DNA from: Chitinophagaceae bacterium UBA2791
GTDB taxonomy: Bacteria > Bacteroidota > Bacteroidia > Chitinophagales > Chitinophagaceae
Assembly (NCBI GenBank): GCA_002352105.1
Contig: DEHV01000055.1
Coordinates: 833-30,935, forward strand
Reading direction: 5' to 3'
DNA: 30,103 nucleotides
This document shows positions 1 through 7,259 of the stretch, in pieces. A model generated the notes under the pieces. The model was given only the letters and a program-made list of their open reading frames with translations, made no database searches and was not told the origin of the DNA. Numbering within the stretch: the first letter of the stretch is position 1; the number at the start of each line of letters is the position of its first letter. The translations under genes were made by a program, and so were the position numbers.

Positions 1-345
1 AAGGATATAAAAGGCAATACGGCAGGCCTGGTCATTGGCGATGAGTGTTTTGAGCAAAGAAAGTTCTCGCCCTACCAGTATGATCTGGGAGACGCCTGGA
101 AAAAACATACCGGGATGCCCTTTGTGTTTGCGGCCTGGGTGAGTAACAAATCCCTGGACGCCGCCTTTATAAAAGATTTCAACGAAGCCAATGCATATGG
201 CGTGAATCATATCCCCGAAGTCATCGCTTCCATAGGCCCCTACGGCCTTTACGATCTCCAGACTTACTATACCCGCGACATGAGCTACGCGCTCGACGAA
301 TCCAAGAAAAAGGCCTTATCTGCGTTTTTGGCGAGGCTTAGCTGA
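1..345 (+). CDS. mqnA: Chorismate dehydratase MqnA, C-terminal part (cut by left edge)
   Basis: This reading frame is open from the first base and stops with TGA at 343-345, giving the last 114 residues of a protein usually about 250 residues long. The text GLVIGDE, then YDLGDAWKKHTGMPFVFAAWVS, matches the conserved second half of MqnA, the periplasmic-binding-protein-like enzyme that dehydrates chorismate to 3-[(1-carboxyvinyl)oxy]benzoate. That is the first step of the futalosine route to menaquinone in the cytoplasm. The C-terminal helix with Tyr-Tyr-Thr is also typical. The 5' end lies outside the window. The next gene begins 126 bp later and belongs to an unrelated polysaccharide locus, so mqnA marks the left border of that locus. 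Confidence 0.88.
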   Translation, partial: KDIKGNTAGLVIGDECFEQRKFSPYQYDLGDAWKKHTGMPFVFAAWVSNKSLDAAFIKDFNEANAYGVNHIPEVIASIGPYGLYDLQTYYTRDMSYALDESKKKALSAFLARLS

Positions 346-471
346 TCTCAATATTGATGACGGTTGACAGAAAGCAGGTATGAGAGTTTTTATCTTCTAA
401 TGAACTCATTTTGAGGGCGTATTGCCTATTTTGGAATAATAGAATTAATTTAGCGTTATATTTAATAAACT

Positions 472-927
472 ATGGCTGAAACCCTGGGAATGTTGTGCGA
501 TAAACTGACTATTGTTAAACTTAAGGAATACCATACTGAAGATAGCGATCGGTTGGAAAGCCTGAAAATACAGGCAAGGAATCTCCAGCAAGAGATCGAT
601 CAATATATCGCTCGCGCTGTCAAAGGCGATATTGATGAAAGTCAGCTTACTTTTGCGGCAAATAAAGTGTTCAAAAAGGAAGGGAATATTGTACCTGATG
701 TGCAAGGGAATATAGGCGAGGTTTTTTATCAGTTGGCCGATGTTAATTGCAGGTTATGGCATGAACAGGAAAAGGTATATGATTTTGAAAGAGTCCCCCC
801 CCAACAAAAAGACATGGTAGTTAAACAGCTCGCTATTTTGAATTTGGAAAGAAATAAGTGTATTGATTCAATCAATGAACAATTCGCTGAATTAGTTAAA
901 CAATCAAGAAATACAATACCCGAATAA
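472..927 (+). CDS. Uncharacterised small protein of the polysaccharide locus (DUF4254-like)
   Basis: This is a 151-residue, soluble, strongly helical and charged protein without signal peptide or membrane segment. An in-frame TAA at 466-468 makes the ATG at 472 the first possible start, and there is no Shine-Dalgarno sequence, as is usual in Bacteroidota. The N-terminus (TLGMLCDKLTIVKLKEYH) and the later block around LWHEQEKVYDFE and LNLERNKCIDSINEQ resemble small proteins that sit beside glycosyltransferase genes and are grouped near DUF4254. I recognise the pattern from memory only. It lies 12 bp upstream of the sugar C-methyltransferase and is probably cotranscribed with it. Its function is unknown; an accessory role in sugar modification or transfer is inferred purely from position. 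Confidence 0.7.
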   Translation: MAETLGMLCDKLTIVKLKEYHTEDSDRLESLKIQARNLQQEIDQYIARAVKGDIDESQLTFAANKVFKKEGNIVPDVQGNIGEVFYQLADVNCRLWHEQEKVYDFERVPPQQKDMVVKQLAILNLERNKCIDSINEQFAELVKQSRNTIPE

Positions 928-939
928 TCTGCTGCATTT

Positions 940-2196
940 ATGCATATAACAACGAGAAAAACCTGTAGGGTCTGCGGTTCGGCATCCTTAAAAAAAGTCA
1001 TTGATATTGGAGAGCAGTACCTTCAGGGATCTTTTATAAAGCCAGGCAAAGAGATCCCTTCCATGAGAAAGATTCCATGCTCTCTCGTGCGCTGCTCGCC
1101 GGAAGATGATGAAAATGCTTGCGGACTACTTCAGATGGAACACTCTGTTCCGCCTGAAATATTGTATAACGCTTATTGGTATCGATCGGGCACAAATGAC
1201 ACCATGAGGAATCATCTCAGGGAAATTGCCGGGTCTATATTGGCGATTATTGACAAGAAAACAGCTTCTGTTCTTGATATTGGATGCAATGACGGGACAT
1301 TTTTAAATAACTATCCCGCTTCTTTCAACAAATATGGATGCGATCCCAGCGATATTGCCCAGGAAGTTAAAGGCGCTACTGTAGTTCAGGATATCTTTCC
1401 TTCCGGAAAACTACTTTCTATTTTGAAAGGCGCCAAGCTTGACGTTGTTACTTCCATTGCCATGTTTTATGATCTTGAAAGCCCCGTTAAGTTTGTTAAA
1501 GAGATTAAGAAAATACTGTCGCCGGAAGGGATATGGGTTTTTGAGATGAGCTATATGCCTCACATGCTTGAGTCGGATTCTTATGATACTATCTGCCACG
1601 AACACCTGGAATATTATAGCCTTGCCGTAATAGAAAGGATATGCTCGCTAGCAGAAATGAAATTGTTTAAGGCTTCATTTAACAGCATAAATGGCGGGAG
1701 TATTCGATGTTATGCCACGCACCTCGGAAATGATTCTTTTGATAATAAGATCGACCAGCAATTTTTATATTCGATTAGACAGAAGGAATTTGATATGATG
1801 TTGGATACGGATAAGCCGTATGTGGAATTCCAGCGTAGGATAGAAGATCGTAAAAAAGAATTGTCAGATCTCCTGATTAAGATAAAAAATGCAGGCAAAT
1901 GTATCCATATCTACGGGGCTTCCACCAAAGGCAATACTATCTTGCAATGGTGTAATCTGGATAATAATCTGATTGACTGTGCGGCTGAAAGAAACCCCGA
2001 TAAATATGGAGCTATTACATTAGGCACAAATATTCCTATTATTAGCGAAGAGGAAAGCAGAAACATGAAGCCTGATTTTTATTTAGTGCTTCCCTGGCAT
2101 TTTAGGGAGGAGTTTTTAAAGAGAGAAAAAGATATTTTAGATCAGGGAACAGGGTTGATCTTCCCATTACCGAAAGTTGAGATTTTTAAGAAGTAA
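940..2196 (+). CDS. NDP-hexose C-methyltransferase (TylCIII/NovU/EvaC type)
   Basis: The 418 residues show the three-part layout of SAM-dependent sugar C-methyltransferases. An N-terminal zinc-binding segment begins with CRVCG (residues 9-13). A Rossmann SAM-binding domain carries VLDIGCNDGTFL. A signature CHEHLEYYS with SINGGSIRCY follows, and a C-terminal domain begins at IYGASTKGNTIL. Such enzymes add a methyl group to C3 of an NDP-4-keto-6-deoxyhexose in the cytoplasm, using the 4-keto group to activate the carbon. The length matches the family (about 410 residues). Within the locus, gmd would supply a GDP-4-keto-6-deoxymannose substrate, which suggests a branched deoxysugar as the product. 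The family call is secure, while the exact substrate is inferred. Confidence 0.92.
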   Translation: MHITTRKTCRVCGSASLKKVIDIGEQYLQGSFIKPGKEIPSMRKIPCSLVRCSPEDDENACGLLQMEHSVPPEILYNAYWYRSGTNDTMRNHLREIAGSILAIIDKKTASVLDIGCNDGTFLNNYPASFNKYGCDPSDIAQEVKGATVVQDIFPSGKLLSILKGAKLDVVTSIAMFYDLESPVKFVKEIKKILSPEGIWVFEMSYMPHMLESDSYDTICHEHLEYYSLAVIERICSLAEMKLFKASFNSINGGSIRCYATHLGNDSFDNKIDQQFLYSIRQKEFDMMLDTDKPYVEFQRRIEDRKKELSDLLIKIKNAGKCIHIYGASTKGNTILQWCNLDNNLIDCAAERNPDKYGAITLGTNIPIISEEESRNMKPDFYLVLPWHFREEFLKREKDILDQGTGLIFPLPKVEIFKK

Positions 2197-2233
2197 ATAA
2201 ATATGGCAAATGCTTTTATAATCCGCATAGCTA

Positions 2234-2941
2234 ATGGGTATAAGAAATATATTGGGGAAGGTTGTTAGCAGGATGTTGCTTCCGAATCTGCAACTGGCTT
2301 ATGCGCAGGCTGGAGAAGATCTTATTCTGGCAAGATTGTTTTATAAAGAGAATATTTTTAGGCCGTCTTATTTGGATATAGGAGCTAATCATCCTTCCTA
2401 CCTGAGCAATACTTATTATTTTTATGCCAGAGGGAGCAGAGGGGTTTGTATTGAACCTAATCCTGTTTTATTTAGAAAGTTTAAGAAGGTCAGAACATCG
2501 GATACTGTATTAAATGTTGGCGTAGGGATCGGGGATGAGAAAGAGTCAGATTTTTATCTGTTTTCAGGGCGTTTTGACGGGTTGAGCACTTTTTCGAAGG
2601 AGCAGGCCTATTACTGGAAGAATGTGGGAATGGATAAAGTAGGAAAGATAGATTTTGATAAGATAATCCGGGTCCCTTTATTGCGGGTCAATGATATTCT
2701 CCAGCGTTATTGCGCCACGCTTCCGGATTTTATCTCCATTGATGTCGAGGGGCTTGACCTGGAGATTTTGAAATCCATTGATTTTAATACTTATCGGCCG
2801 CTTGCTTTTTGCATTGAAACATTAGGGTATGATATAAATCAGAAAGAGTATAAAAGAACTGAGATTGAAGATTTTCTTTTGGATAAGGACTATAAGGTTT
2901 ATGCCGAAACGAGTATTAATACCATCTTTATAAGAAATTGA
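2234..2941 (+). CDS. FkbM-family SAM-dependent methyltransferase
   Basis: This 235-residue protein has YAQAGEDLIL and then YLDIGANHPSYLSNTYYFY, the FkbM-type SAM-binding motif, followed by GVCIEPNP, the conserved acidic ribose-binding step. SIDVEGLDLEIL lies near residue 170. FkbM proteins usually O-methylate hydroxyls on sugars or polyketides. In capsule and O-antigen loci they are thought to add O-methyl decorations to glycans. The gene follows the C-methyltransferase after 37 bp and precedes an SDR by 17 bp, so it is likely part of the same transcript. The acceptor cannot be read from sequence. Confidence 0.88.
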   Translation: MGIRNILGKVVSRMLLPNLQLAYAQAGEDLILARLFYKENIFRPSYLDIGANHPSYLSNTYYFYARGSRGVCIEPNPVLFRKFKKVRTSDTVLNVGVGIGDEKESDFYLFSGRFDGLSTFSKEQAYYWKNVGMDKVGKIDFDKIIRVPLLRVNDILQRYCATLPDFISIDVEGLDLEILKSIDFNTYRPLAFCIETLGYDINQKEYKRTEIEDFLLDKDYKVYAETSINTIFIRN

Positions 2942-2958
2942 ATAATCTCTAATTAGTT

Positions 2959-3834
2959 TTGAGCGCTACCGCAATAATATTCGGAATAAATGGTCAGGAT
3001 GGATTTTATCTTTCAAGGCTTTTGGAAACCCAAGGAGTTACTGTAATAGGAGTTTCAAGGAAGGATGCTTCTGAGAGTTCCGGAATTCACGACTTTGAAT
3101 GGGTTAAAGATTTGGTCGAACGGTATCAACCGGAATATATATTTCATTTTGCCGCTGCTTCGACGACTAATCATCAATCGCTTTTTGATAATTACCGGGC
3201 GGTTTCTACAGGGACTATTAATGTATTGGAAGCGGTTAAATTTTTGTCGTCGCACTCGAAAGTTTTTATTTCCGGCAGCGGACTTCAATTTAGAAACGCA
3301 GGTTTGCCCATAAAGGAGTCGGATCCCTTTGAGGCCAGAGACGCCTATTCGTTGTGTAGAATACAATCGGTTTATGCGGCAAGGTATTATCGCTCGCTGG
3401 GTTTAAAAACATATGTCGGCTATTTCTTTAATCATGATAGTCCTCGAAGAACAGAACGGCACGTAAGTAAAATGATTGCCAATGCTGTTAAAAGAATTGC
3501 CAAAGGAGAAGAGGTAAAAGTTGAAATAGGAGATGTTTCGGTGGTAAAGGAGTGGACATTTGCAGGCGATATTGTTAAAGCGGTTTGGACATTTGTTCAA
3601 CAGGAGGAAATTGAGGAGGCAGTATTGGGTTCGGGCGAAGGGTATTCGATCATGGAATATATTAAAGAATGCTTTGCCTTGATTGATAAAGATTGGAAGG
3701 ATTATGTGGCGACGCAGGATGATTTTAAGCCGGATTATAAAAGGTTGGTTTCTGACCCTTCTCTTATTTATAGCCTTGGATGGAAACCTGAAATCAGTTT
3801 TTCGGAACTGGTCAAAATGATGATCGATGAATAA
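2959..3834 (+). CDS. GDP-mannose dehydratase-like SDR with altered catalytic residues
   Basis: The protein has 291 residues of the extended SDR (NAD-dependent epimerase/dehydratase) fold. I chose the TTG start at 2959 because the nucleotide-binding motif FGINGQDGFYL follows within ten residues and no suitable ATG precedes it. The GxxGQDG motif and the later FFNHDSPRR resemble GDP-mannose 4,6-dehydratase encoded at 4968-6065. However, the active-site block differs. Where the dehydratase has STSELYG, this protein reads SGSGLQF, losing the catalytic Glu, and the YxxxK motif is YSLCR, with Arg for Lys. It is therefore unlikely to be a second 4,6-dehydratase. A 4-keto reductase, an epimerase or a non-catalytic partner are all possible. 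It is 24 bp longer-spaced from nothing: the next gene starts only 8 bp after its stop. Confidence 0.82.
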   Translation: MSATAIIFGINGQDGFYLSRLLETQGVTVIGVSRKDASESSGIHDFEWVKDLVERYQPEYIFHFAAASTTNHQSLFDNYRAVSTGTINVLEAVKFLSSHSKVFISGSGLQFRNAGLPIKESDPFEARDAYSLCRIQSVYAARYYRSLGLKTYVGYFFNHDSPRRTERHVSKMIANAVKRIAKGEEVKVEIGDVSVVKEWTFAGDIVKAVWTFVQQEEIEEAVLGSGEGYSIMEYIKECFALIDKDWKDYVATQDDFKPDYKRLVSDPSLIYSLGWKPEISFSELVKMMIDE

Positions 3835-3842
3835 GTTCGCAT

Positions 3843-4964
3843 ATGGCTCCAACTAAAGTCCTATTGGTTCAATTGTTTTCTAACGGAGACTGTTTGTATG
3901 CAACGGCTATTGCAAAACAGATTAAACAGGATTTCCCCGGCTGTCGTCTGTATTGGGCCATATCTCCCGCTTGCAAAAGTATTATCGCTGGCAACCCTTA
4001 CGTGGATGAAACGCTTGAAGTTTCCTCGGTTGCCAAAAACGATGAGTTCGCTTTTAGAAAATTTATAAAACAGGTCAATCAGGACAAGCGTCTTGGCAAA
4101 TGGGATGAGGTTTTTATTACCCATATTATGGGCGCTAATCAAGCCAATTATGACGGGTCTATCAGGTCTGCAATATTCAGAGGTTATGGCAGGTCGATCA
4201 CAGTAGGAGCGACTATCGTGCTTCAGTTAACAGAAAAGGAGAAGGAAAACGCCAGGCAGTTTGCTTTTAATCATGGATTGTCCGATTTTCGAAATGTTAT
4301 TTTGTTTGAGTTTGCTCCTCAAAGCGGGCAATCGTCTATTACTCATGAACAGGCGATTTTAATTTCCGAAAAGCTGGTAACAAGAGACGATACGGCGATT
4401 ATTTTATCTTCTTCCAGAAAAATTACGCATGAGAATAGCCGAATTATCGACGGTAGCGTATTGACGATAAGGGAAACGGCTGCGCTTACGCATTATTGTT
4501 CATTTCTGATCGGTTGTTCAAGCGGTATTACCTGGCTTTCTACTTCGGATGGAGCCAAACGGCTGCCAATGGCGCAGCTTCTTGATCCTTATACAAAATG
4601 GGTAAACCCTCCGTCGAGGGATTTTAAACGGTTTGGATTAGACATTATGTTGATAGAATTGATAGATTTTGATATTGATAAAGCTGCGGCCTGTGTGAAT
4701 AATGCGATGAATGATTTTGAGAACGCAAGGGTCAAGTATAATCAGGAAATACCGCTTCATTTCAGAACGACCAGAAGCATTGTTTATAATCTCCTTTGTT
4801 ACCTTGAATTTCCAGCTATTTGGAAACATATCCTGATCAATAATCAAACCTATGGGTTTAATCTTTCTTTTTATAAGGAGGTAGCAATGGGTTTTATGAT
4901 ATTCCCATTTAGATTGGCGAAGAATCTATTTGTGAAAAGAATATTGAAGGCCAACGCCAAGTGA
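3843..4964 (+). CDS. Glycosyltransferase family 9-like (heptosyltransferase-type)
   Basis: These 373 residues begin with KVLLVQLFSNGDCLYATAIAKQIKQ, followed by a PYVDE block, the usual N-terminal half of ADP-heptose:LPS heptosyltransferase-like GT9 enzymes. Those are GT-B fold enzymes acting at the inner face of the membrane. The C-terminal half contains ILFEFAPQSGQ, then LIGCSSGITWLS, which matches the conserved nucleotide-sugar pocket region (normally a G-x-D-S/T-G-like block). It starts 8 bp after the SDR and closes the plus-strand run, ending 3 bp from the convergent gmd gene. The donor and acceptor are unknown, and in this sugar locus the donor need not be heptose. Confidence 0.8.
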   Translation: MAPTKVLLVQLFSNGDCLYATAIAKQIKQDFPGCRLYWAISPACKSIIAGNPYVDETLEVSSVAKNDEFAFRKFIKQVNQDKRLGKWDEVFITHIMGANQANYDGSIRSAIFRGYGRSITVGATIVLQLTEKEKENARQFAFNHGLSDFRNVILFEFAPQSGQSSITHEQAILISEKLVTRDDTAIILSSSRKITHENSRIIDGSVLTIRETAALTHYCSFLIGCSSGITWLSTSDGAKRLPMAQLLDPYTKWVNPPSRDFKRFGLDIMLIELIDFDIDKAAACVNNAMNDFENARVKYNQEIPLHFRTTRSIVYNLLCYLEFPAIWKHILINNQTYGFNLSFYKEVAMGFMIFPFRLAKNLFVKRILKANAK

Positions 4965-4967
4965 TTG

Positions 4968-6065
4968 TTATTTTCCCGGCGCTAAAATTTTTAATGTTTT
5001 TCCTGCCTGTTTTTGGAAGATAAGCTCCTTCTCCATCATTTCTTCCACCAGCATTTCAAGCGTGTATTTGGGGGCCCACCCTAGTTTGCTTTTTGCTTTA
5101 GCGGCATCGCCGATGAGCATATCCACCTCTGCAGGCCTGAAATAACGGGGATGGATACCTATCACCTGTTTGCCAATAGGTAGTTGATAGGATGGATTCG
5201 TGCATTTGGCAACAAAGCCTTTTTCTTCTACGCCAACGCCTTCAAATTTTAATTCTATTCCGGCGTAAGAGAAGGCAAGTATTACAAAGTCGCGGACGGA
5301 TGTGGTTTTGCCTGTTGCGAGGACATAATCTTCGGGAGCGTCTGATTGCATCATCATCCACATTCCTTCGACATAGTCTGCGGCATGGCCCCAGTCTCTT
5401 TTGGCATCAAGATTTCCTAACAATATAATATCTTCCAGTCCCATAAGTATTTTTGAAACTCCTATGGTTATCTTTCTGGTAACAAAATTTTCTCCTCTTA
5501 GCGGGCTTTCATGATTGAATAGTATGCCATTTACCGCGTATATTCCATACGCTTCTCTGTAATTGACTGTTATCCAATATGCATAGAGTTTAGCCACTCC
5601 GTAAGGAGATCTGGGATAAAACGGCGTCTTTTCATTTTGGGGAATTTCCCGTACCATTCCATAGAGTTCAGAAGTGGATGCCTGATAGAACCTGGTTTTT
5701 TTCTCTAACCCCAGTATTCTAATAGCTTCCAGAAGCCTGAGCACGCCAATTGCATCTGCGTTTGCAGTATACTCGGGAGTTTCAAAACTTACTTGTACAT
5801 GACTTTGGGCGGCAAGGTTATATATTTCATCTGGCTGGATTTGTTTAATGATCCTAAGAAGATTTGAAGAATCAGTAAGATCGCCATAATGAAGATGGAA
5901 TTTCTCCATTAATGACTTATCGAAAAAGATATGATCTATCCGGTCTGTATTCATTAAAGAGCTTCTTCTTTTAATACCGTGTACGATATATCCCTTATTT
6001 AAGAGAAACTCTGCAAGATAGGCTCCGTCCTGGCCCGTAATACCGGTTATTAGCGCTGTCTTCAT
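4968..6065 (-). CDS. gmd: GDP-mannose 4,6-dehydratase
   Basis: The 365-residue protein carries all landmarks of Gmd. They are the NADP-binding GITGQDGAYLAE near the N-terminus, the substrate block SSLMNTDRIDHIF, the catalytic STSELYG (Thr and Glu), the YPRSPYGVAK motif (YxxxK), NHESPLRGENFVTRKIT, and RDWGHAADYVEGMW. It converts GDP-D-mannose to GDP-4-keto-6-deoxy-D-mannose in the cytoplasm, the branch point to GDP-fucose, GDP-D-rhamnose, GDP-perosamine and GDP-linked branched sugars. No GDP-fucose synthase or perosamine transaminase is in the window. It is the only minus-strand gene between plus-strand glycan genes, and its start is divergent from the GT2 gene across 149 bp. Confidence 0.97.
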   Translation of the reverse strand: MKTALITGITGQDGAYLAEFLLNKGYIVHGIKRRSSLMNTDRIDHIFFDKSLMEKFHLHYGDLTDSSNLLRIIKQIQPDEIYNLAAQSHVQVSFETPEYTANADAIGVLRLLEAIRILGLEKKTRFYQASTSELYGMVREIPQNEKTPFYPRSPYGVAKLYAYWITVNYREAYGIYAVNGILFNHESPLRGENFVTRKITIGVSKILMGLEDIILLGNLDAKRDWGHAADYVEGMWMMMQSDAPEDYVLATGKTTSVRDFVILAFSYAGIELKFEGVGVEEKGFVAKCTNPSYQLPIGKQVIGIHPRYFRPAEVDMLIGDAAKAKSKLGWAPKYTLEMLVEEMMEKELIFQKQAGKTLKILAPGK

Positions 6066-6086
6066 TAATGCGTTAATTTATTCCTG

Positions 6087-6093
6087 CAAATTA
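6087..6093 (-). promoter_or_regulatory. Possible -7 element upstream of gmd
   Basis: On the minus strand the bases read TAATTTG, one base shorter than the Bacteroidota -7 consensus TAnnTTTG, about 22 bp before the gmd ATG. No convincing TTTG -33 element was found at the usual distance, so this is a weak call. Confidence 0.25.
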
Positions 6094-6117
6094 GTGATTT
6101 TAGATTGCTGAAATGAT

Positions 6118-6146
6118 TTTGATTTATTAGGTAAATGATAGATTTA
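6118..6146 (+). promoter_or_regulatory. Possible promoter for the GT2 gene
   Basis: TTTG at 6118-6121 is followed after 17 bp by TAGATTTA at 6139-6146, which matches TAnnTTTG at seven of eight positions. The spacer is slightly shorter than the 19-21 bp typical of Bacteroidota. Initiation here would leave an untranslated leader of about 60 nt before the ATG at 6215. Confidence 0.3.
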
Positions 6147-6214
6147 CTGTATATTAGGAGATGGAATAGCGTTTCAGCGCATGGTCGGCAGGTACAATTA
6201 TTTCTCTTGGGCGT

Positions 6215-7225
6215 ATGTCTTATTTTATATCCGTTATTATTGTTAATTATAAGACCCCGAAGCTTTTGCTCGGGTGTTTGCGCTCTATTTTTGGTCATCA
6301 GGGAGATTTGCCCTTGGAAATCATTGTTGTTGATAACGCTTCAGGCGATAATAGCCGGGAGTTAATTGGGGACGCGTATCCTTCTGTGAAATGGATTCAA
6401 ATGCCCTATAATGCCGGTTTTGCAAGAGCTAATAATGAAGGGATTCGGCAGTCGGCCAGTGAGATCGTACTATTGCTAAATTCCGACACCTTGAATATAA
6501 ATAATAATATTAAAGATTGTGCGGAGCTCTTTGTCAGGTCCGAATATGTCGCTTGCGGCGTACAATTATTGAATGAAGACGGCACGCCCCAGATTTCGGG
6601 CAATTATTTTATGAAAGGCGGACTCAATAACTTATTACCGCTTCCGTATGTGGGCCCTGTTCTTAAAGGACTGGGAATGCTTTTTTCTGTGAAAAAGCCT
6701 AATATTCCTGATACTAATGAGCCTGTTGAGGTAGACTGGATCAATGGCGCATTCCTGATGGTAAAAAAAACGGCTATTGATAGGGTTGGACTGATGGACG
6801 AAGACTTTTTTCTATACGCAGAAGAGGCTGAATGGTGTTCCCGTTTGAGAAAAGCAGGTAAATTGGTTATTTATGGCCAGTACAAAATATTTCATTTGCA
6901 GGGTGAAACGGCTAATACCGCTTTTAAATCTTCCGGAAGAGGGTATTATAATTTATATGACAGAAAAGGGCTCCAGATAATGCTTTCTAACTTTGTTAGA
7001 ATAAGAAAACAATTTGGTATCGGCTGGTTTTTATTTCATTTGTTTGCATATTCATTTATAGCCCCCTTGGCTTTTGCTGCGAGCTTATTTAAAATTATTT
7101 TTTCGTTTACATGGGATAAACAGGAATTTAGCCGTATGCTGGGTTTTTTACGCAATATTTTGACAATCTGGCGCTACACGCCTATAATACTTCGAGGAAC
7201 CCCTTTCTTTTATAAAATACTTTAG
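6215..7225 (+). CDS. Glycosyltransferase family 2 (rhamnosyltransferase-like)
   Basis: The 336-residue GT-A enzyme opens with ISVIIVNYKTPKLL, then VVDNASGDNS and the donor-binding YNAGFARANNEG. NSDT serves as the DxD-like metal site, and WINGAFLMVKK with DEDFFLYAEEAEWCSRL forms the acceptor-side block. This order is typical of WbbL/RfbN-like rhamnosyltransferases. The C-terminal 65 residues contain a hydrophobic stretch (roughly residues 272-300) that could anchor the protein to the inner membrane. It probably adds a sugar to a lipid-linked glycan on the cytoplasmic face. Its likely donor is a deoxysugar made by the neighbouring genes, but this is inferred from context. Confidence 0.92.
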   Translation: MSYFISVIIVNYKTPKLLLGCLRSIFGHQGDLPLEIIVVDNASGDNSRELIGDAYPSVKWIQMPYNAGFARANNEGIRQSASEIVLLLNSDTLNINNNIKDCAELFVRSEYVACGVQLLNEDGTPQISGNYFMKGGLNNLLPLPYVGPVLKGLGMLFSVKKPNIPDTNEPVEVDWINGAFLMVKKTAIDRVGLMDEDFFLYAEEAEWCSRLRKAGKLVIYGQYKIFHLQGETANTAFKSSGRGYYNLYDRKGLQIMLSNFVRIRKQFGIGWFLFHLFAYSFIAPLAFAASLFKIIFSFTWDKQEFSRMLGFLRNILTIWRYTPIILRGTPFFYKIL

Positions 7226-7234
7226 ATATATTTG
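7204..7234 (+). promoter_or_regulatory. Bacteroidota-type promoter for the DNRLRE lipoprotein gene
   Basis: TATATTTG at 7227-7234 is a perfect match to the -7 consensus TAnnTTTG. TTTC at 7204-7207 lies 19 bp upstream and matches the -33 TTTG at three of four positions. The start codon follows about 25 bp downstream, so the lipoprotein gene probably has its own promoter although it follows the GT2 gene closely. Confidence 0.55.
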
Positions 7235-7259
7235 GTAATAACTTAATGTAACACTAACG

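Noticed and set aside
364..369. TTGACA resembling an E. coli -35 box upstream of the first glycan gene
   Set aside because: No matching -10 element lies at the right distance, and the major sigma factor of Bacteroidota uses a different consensus.
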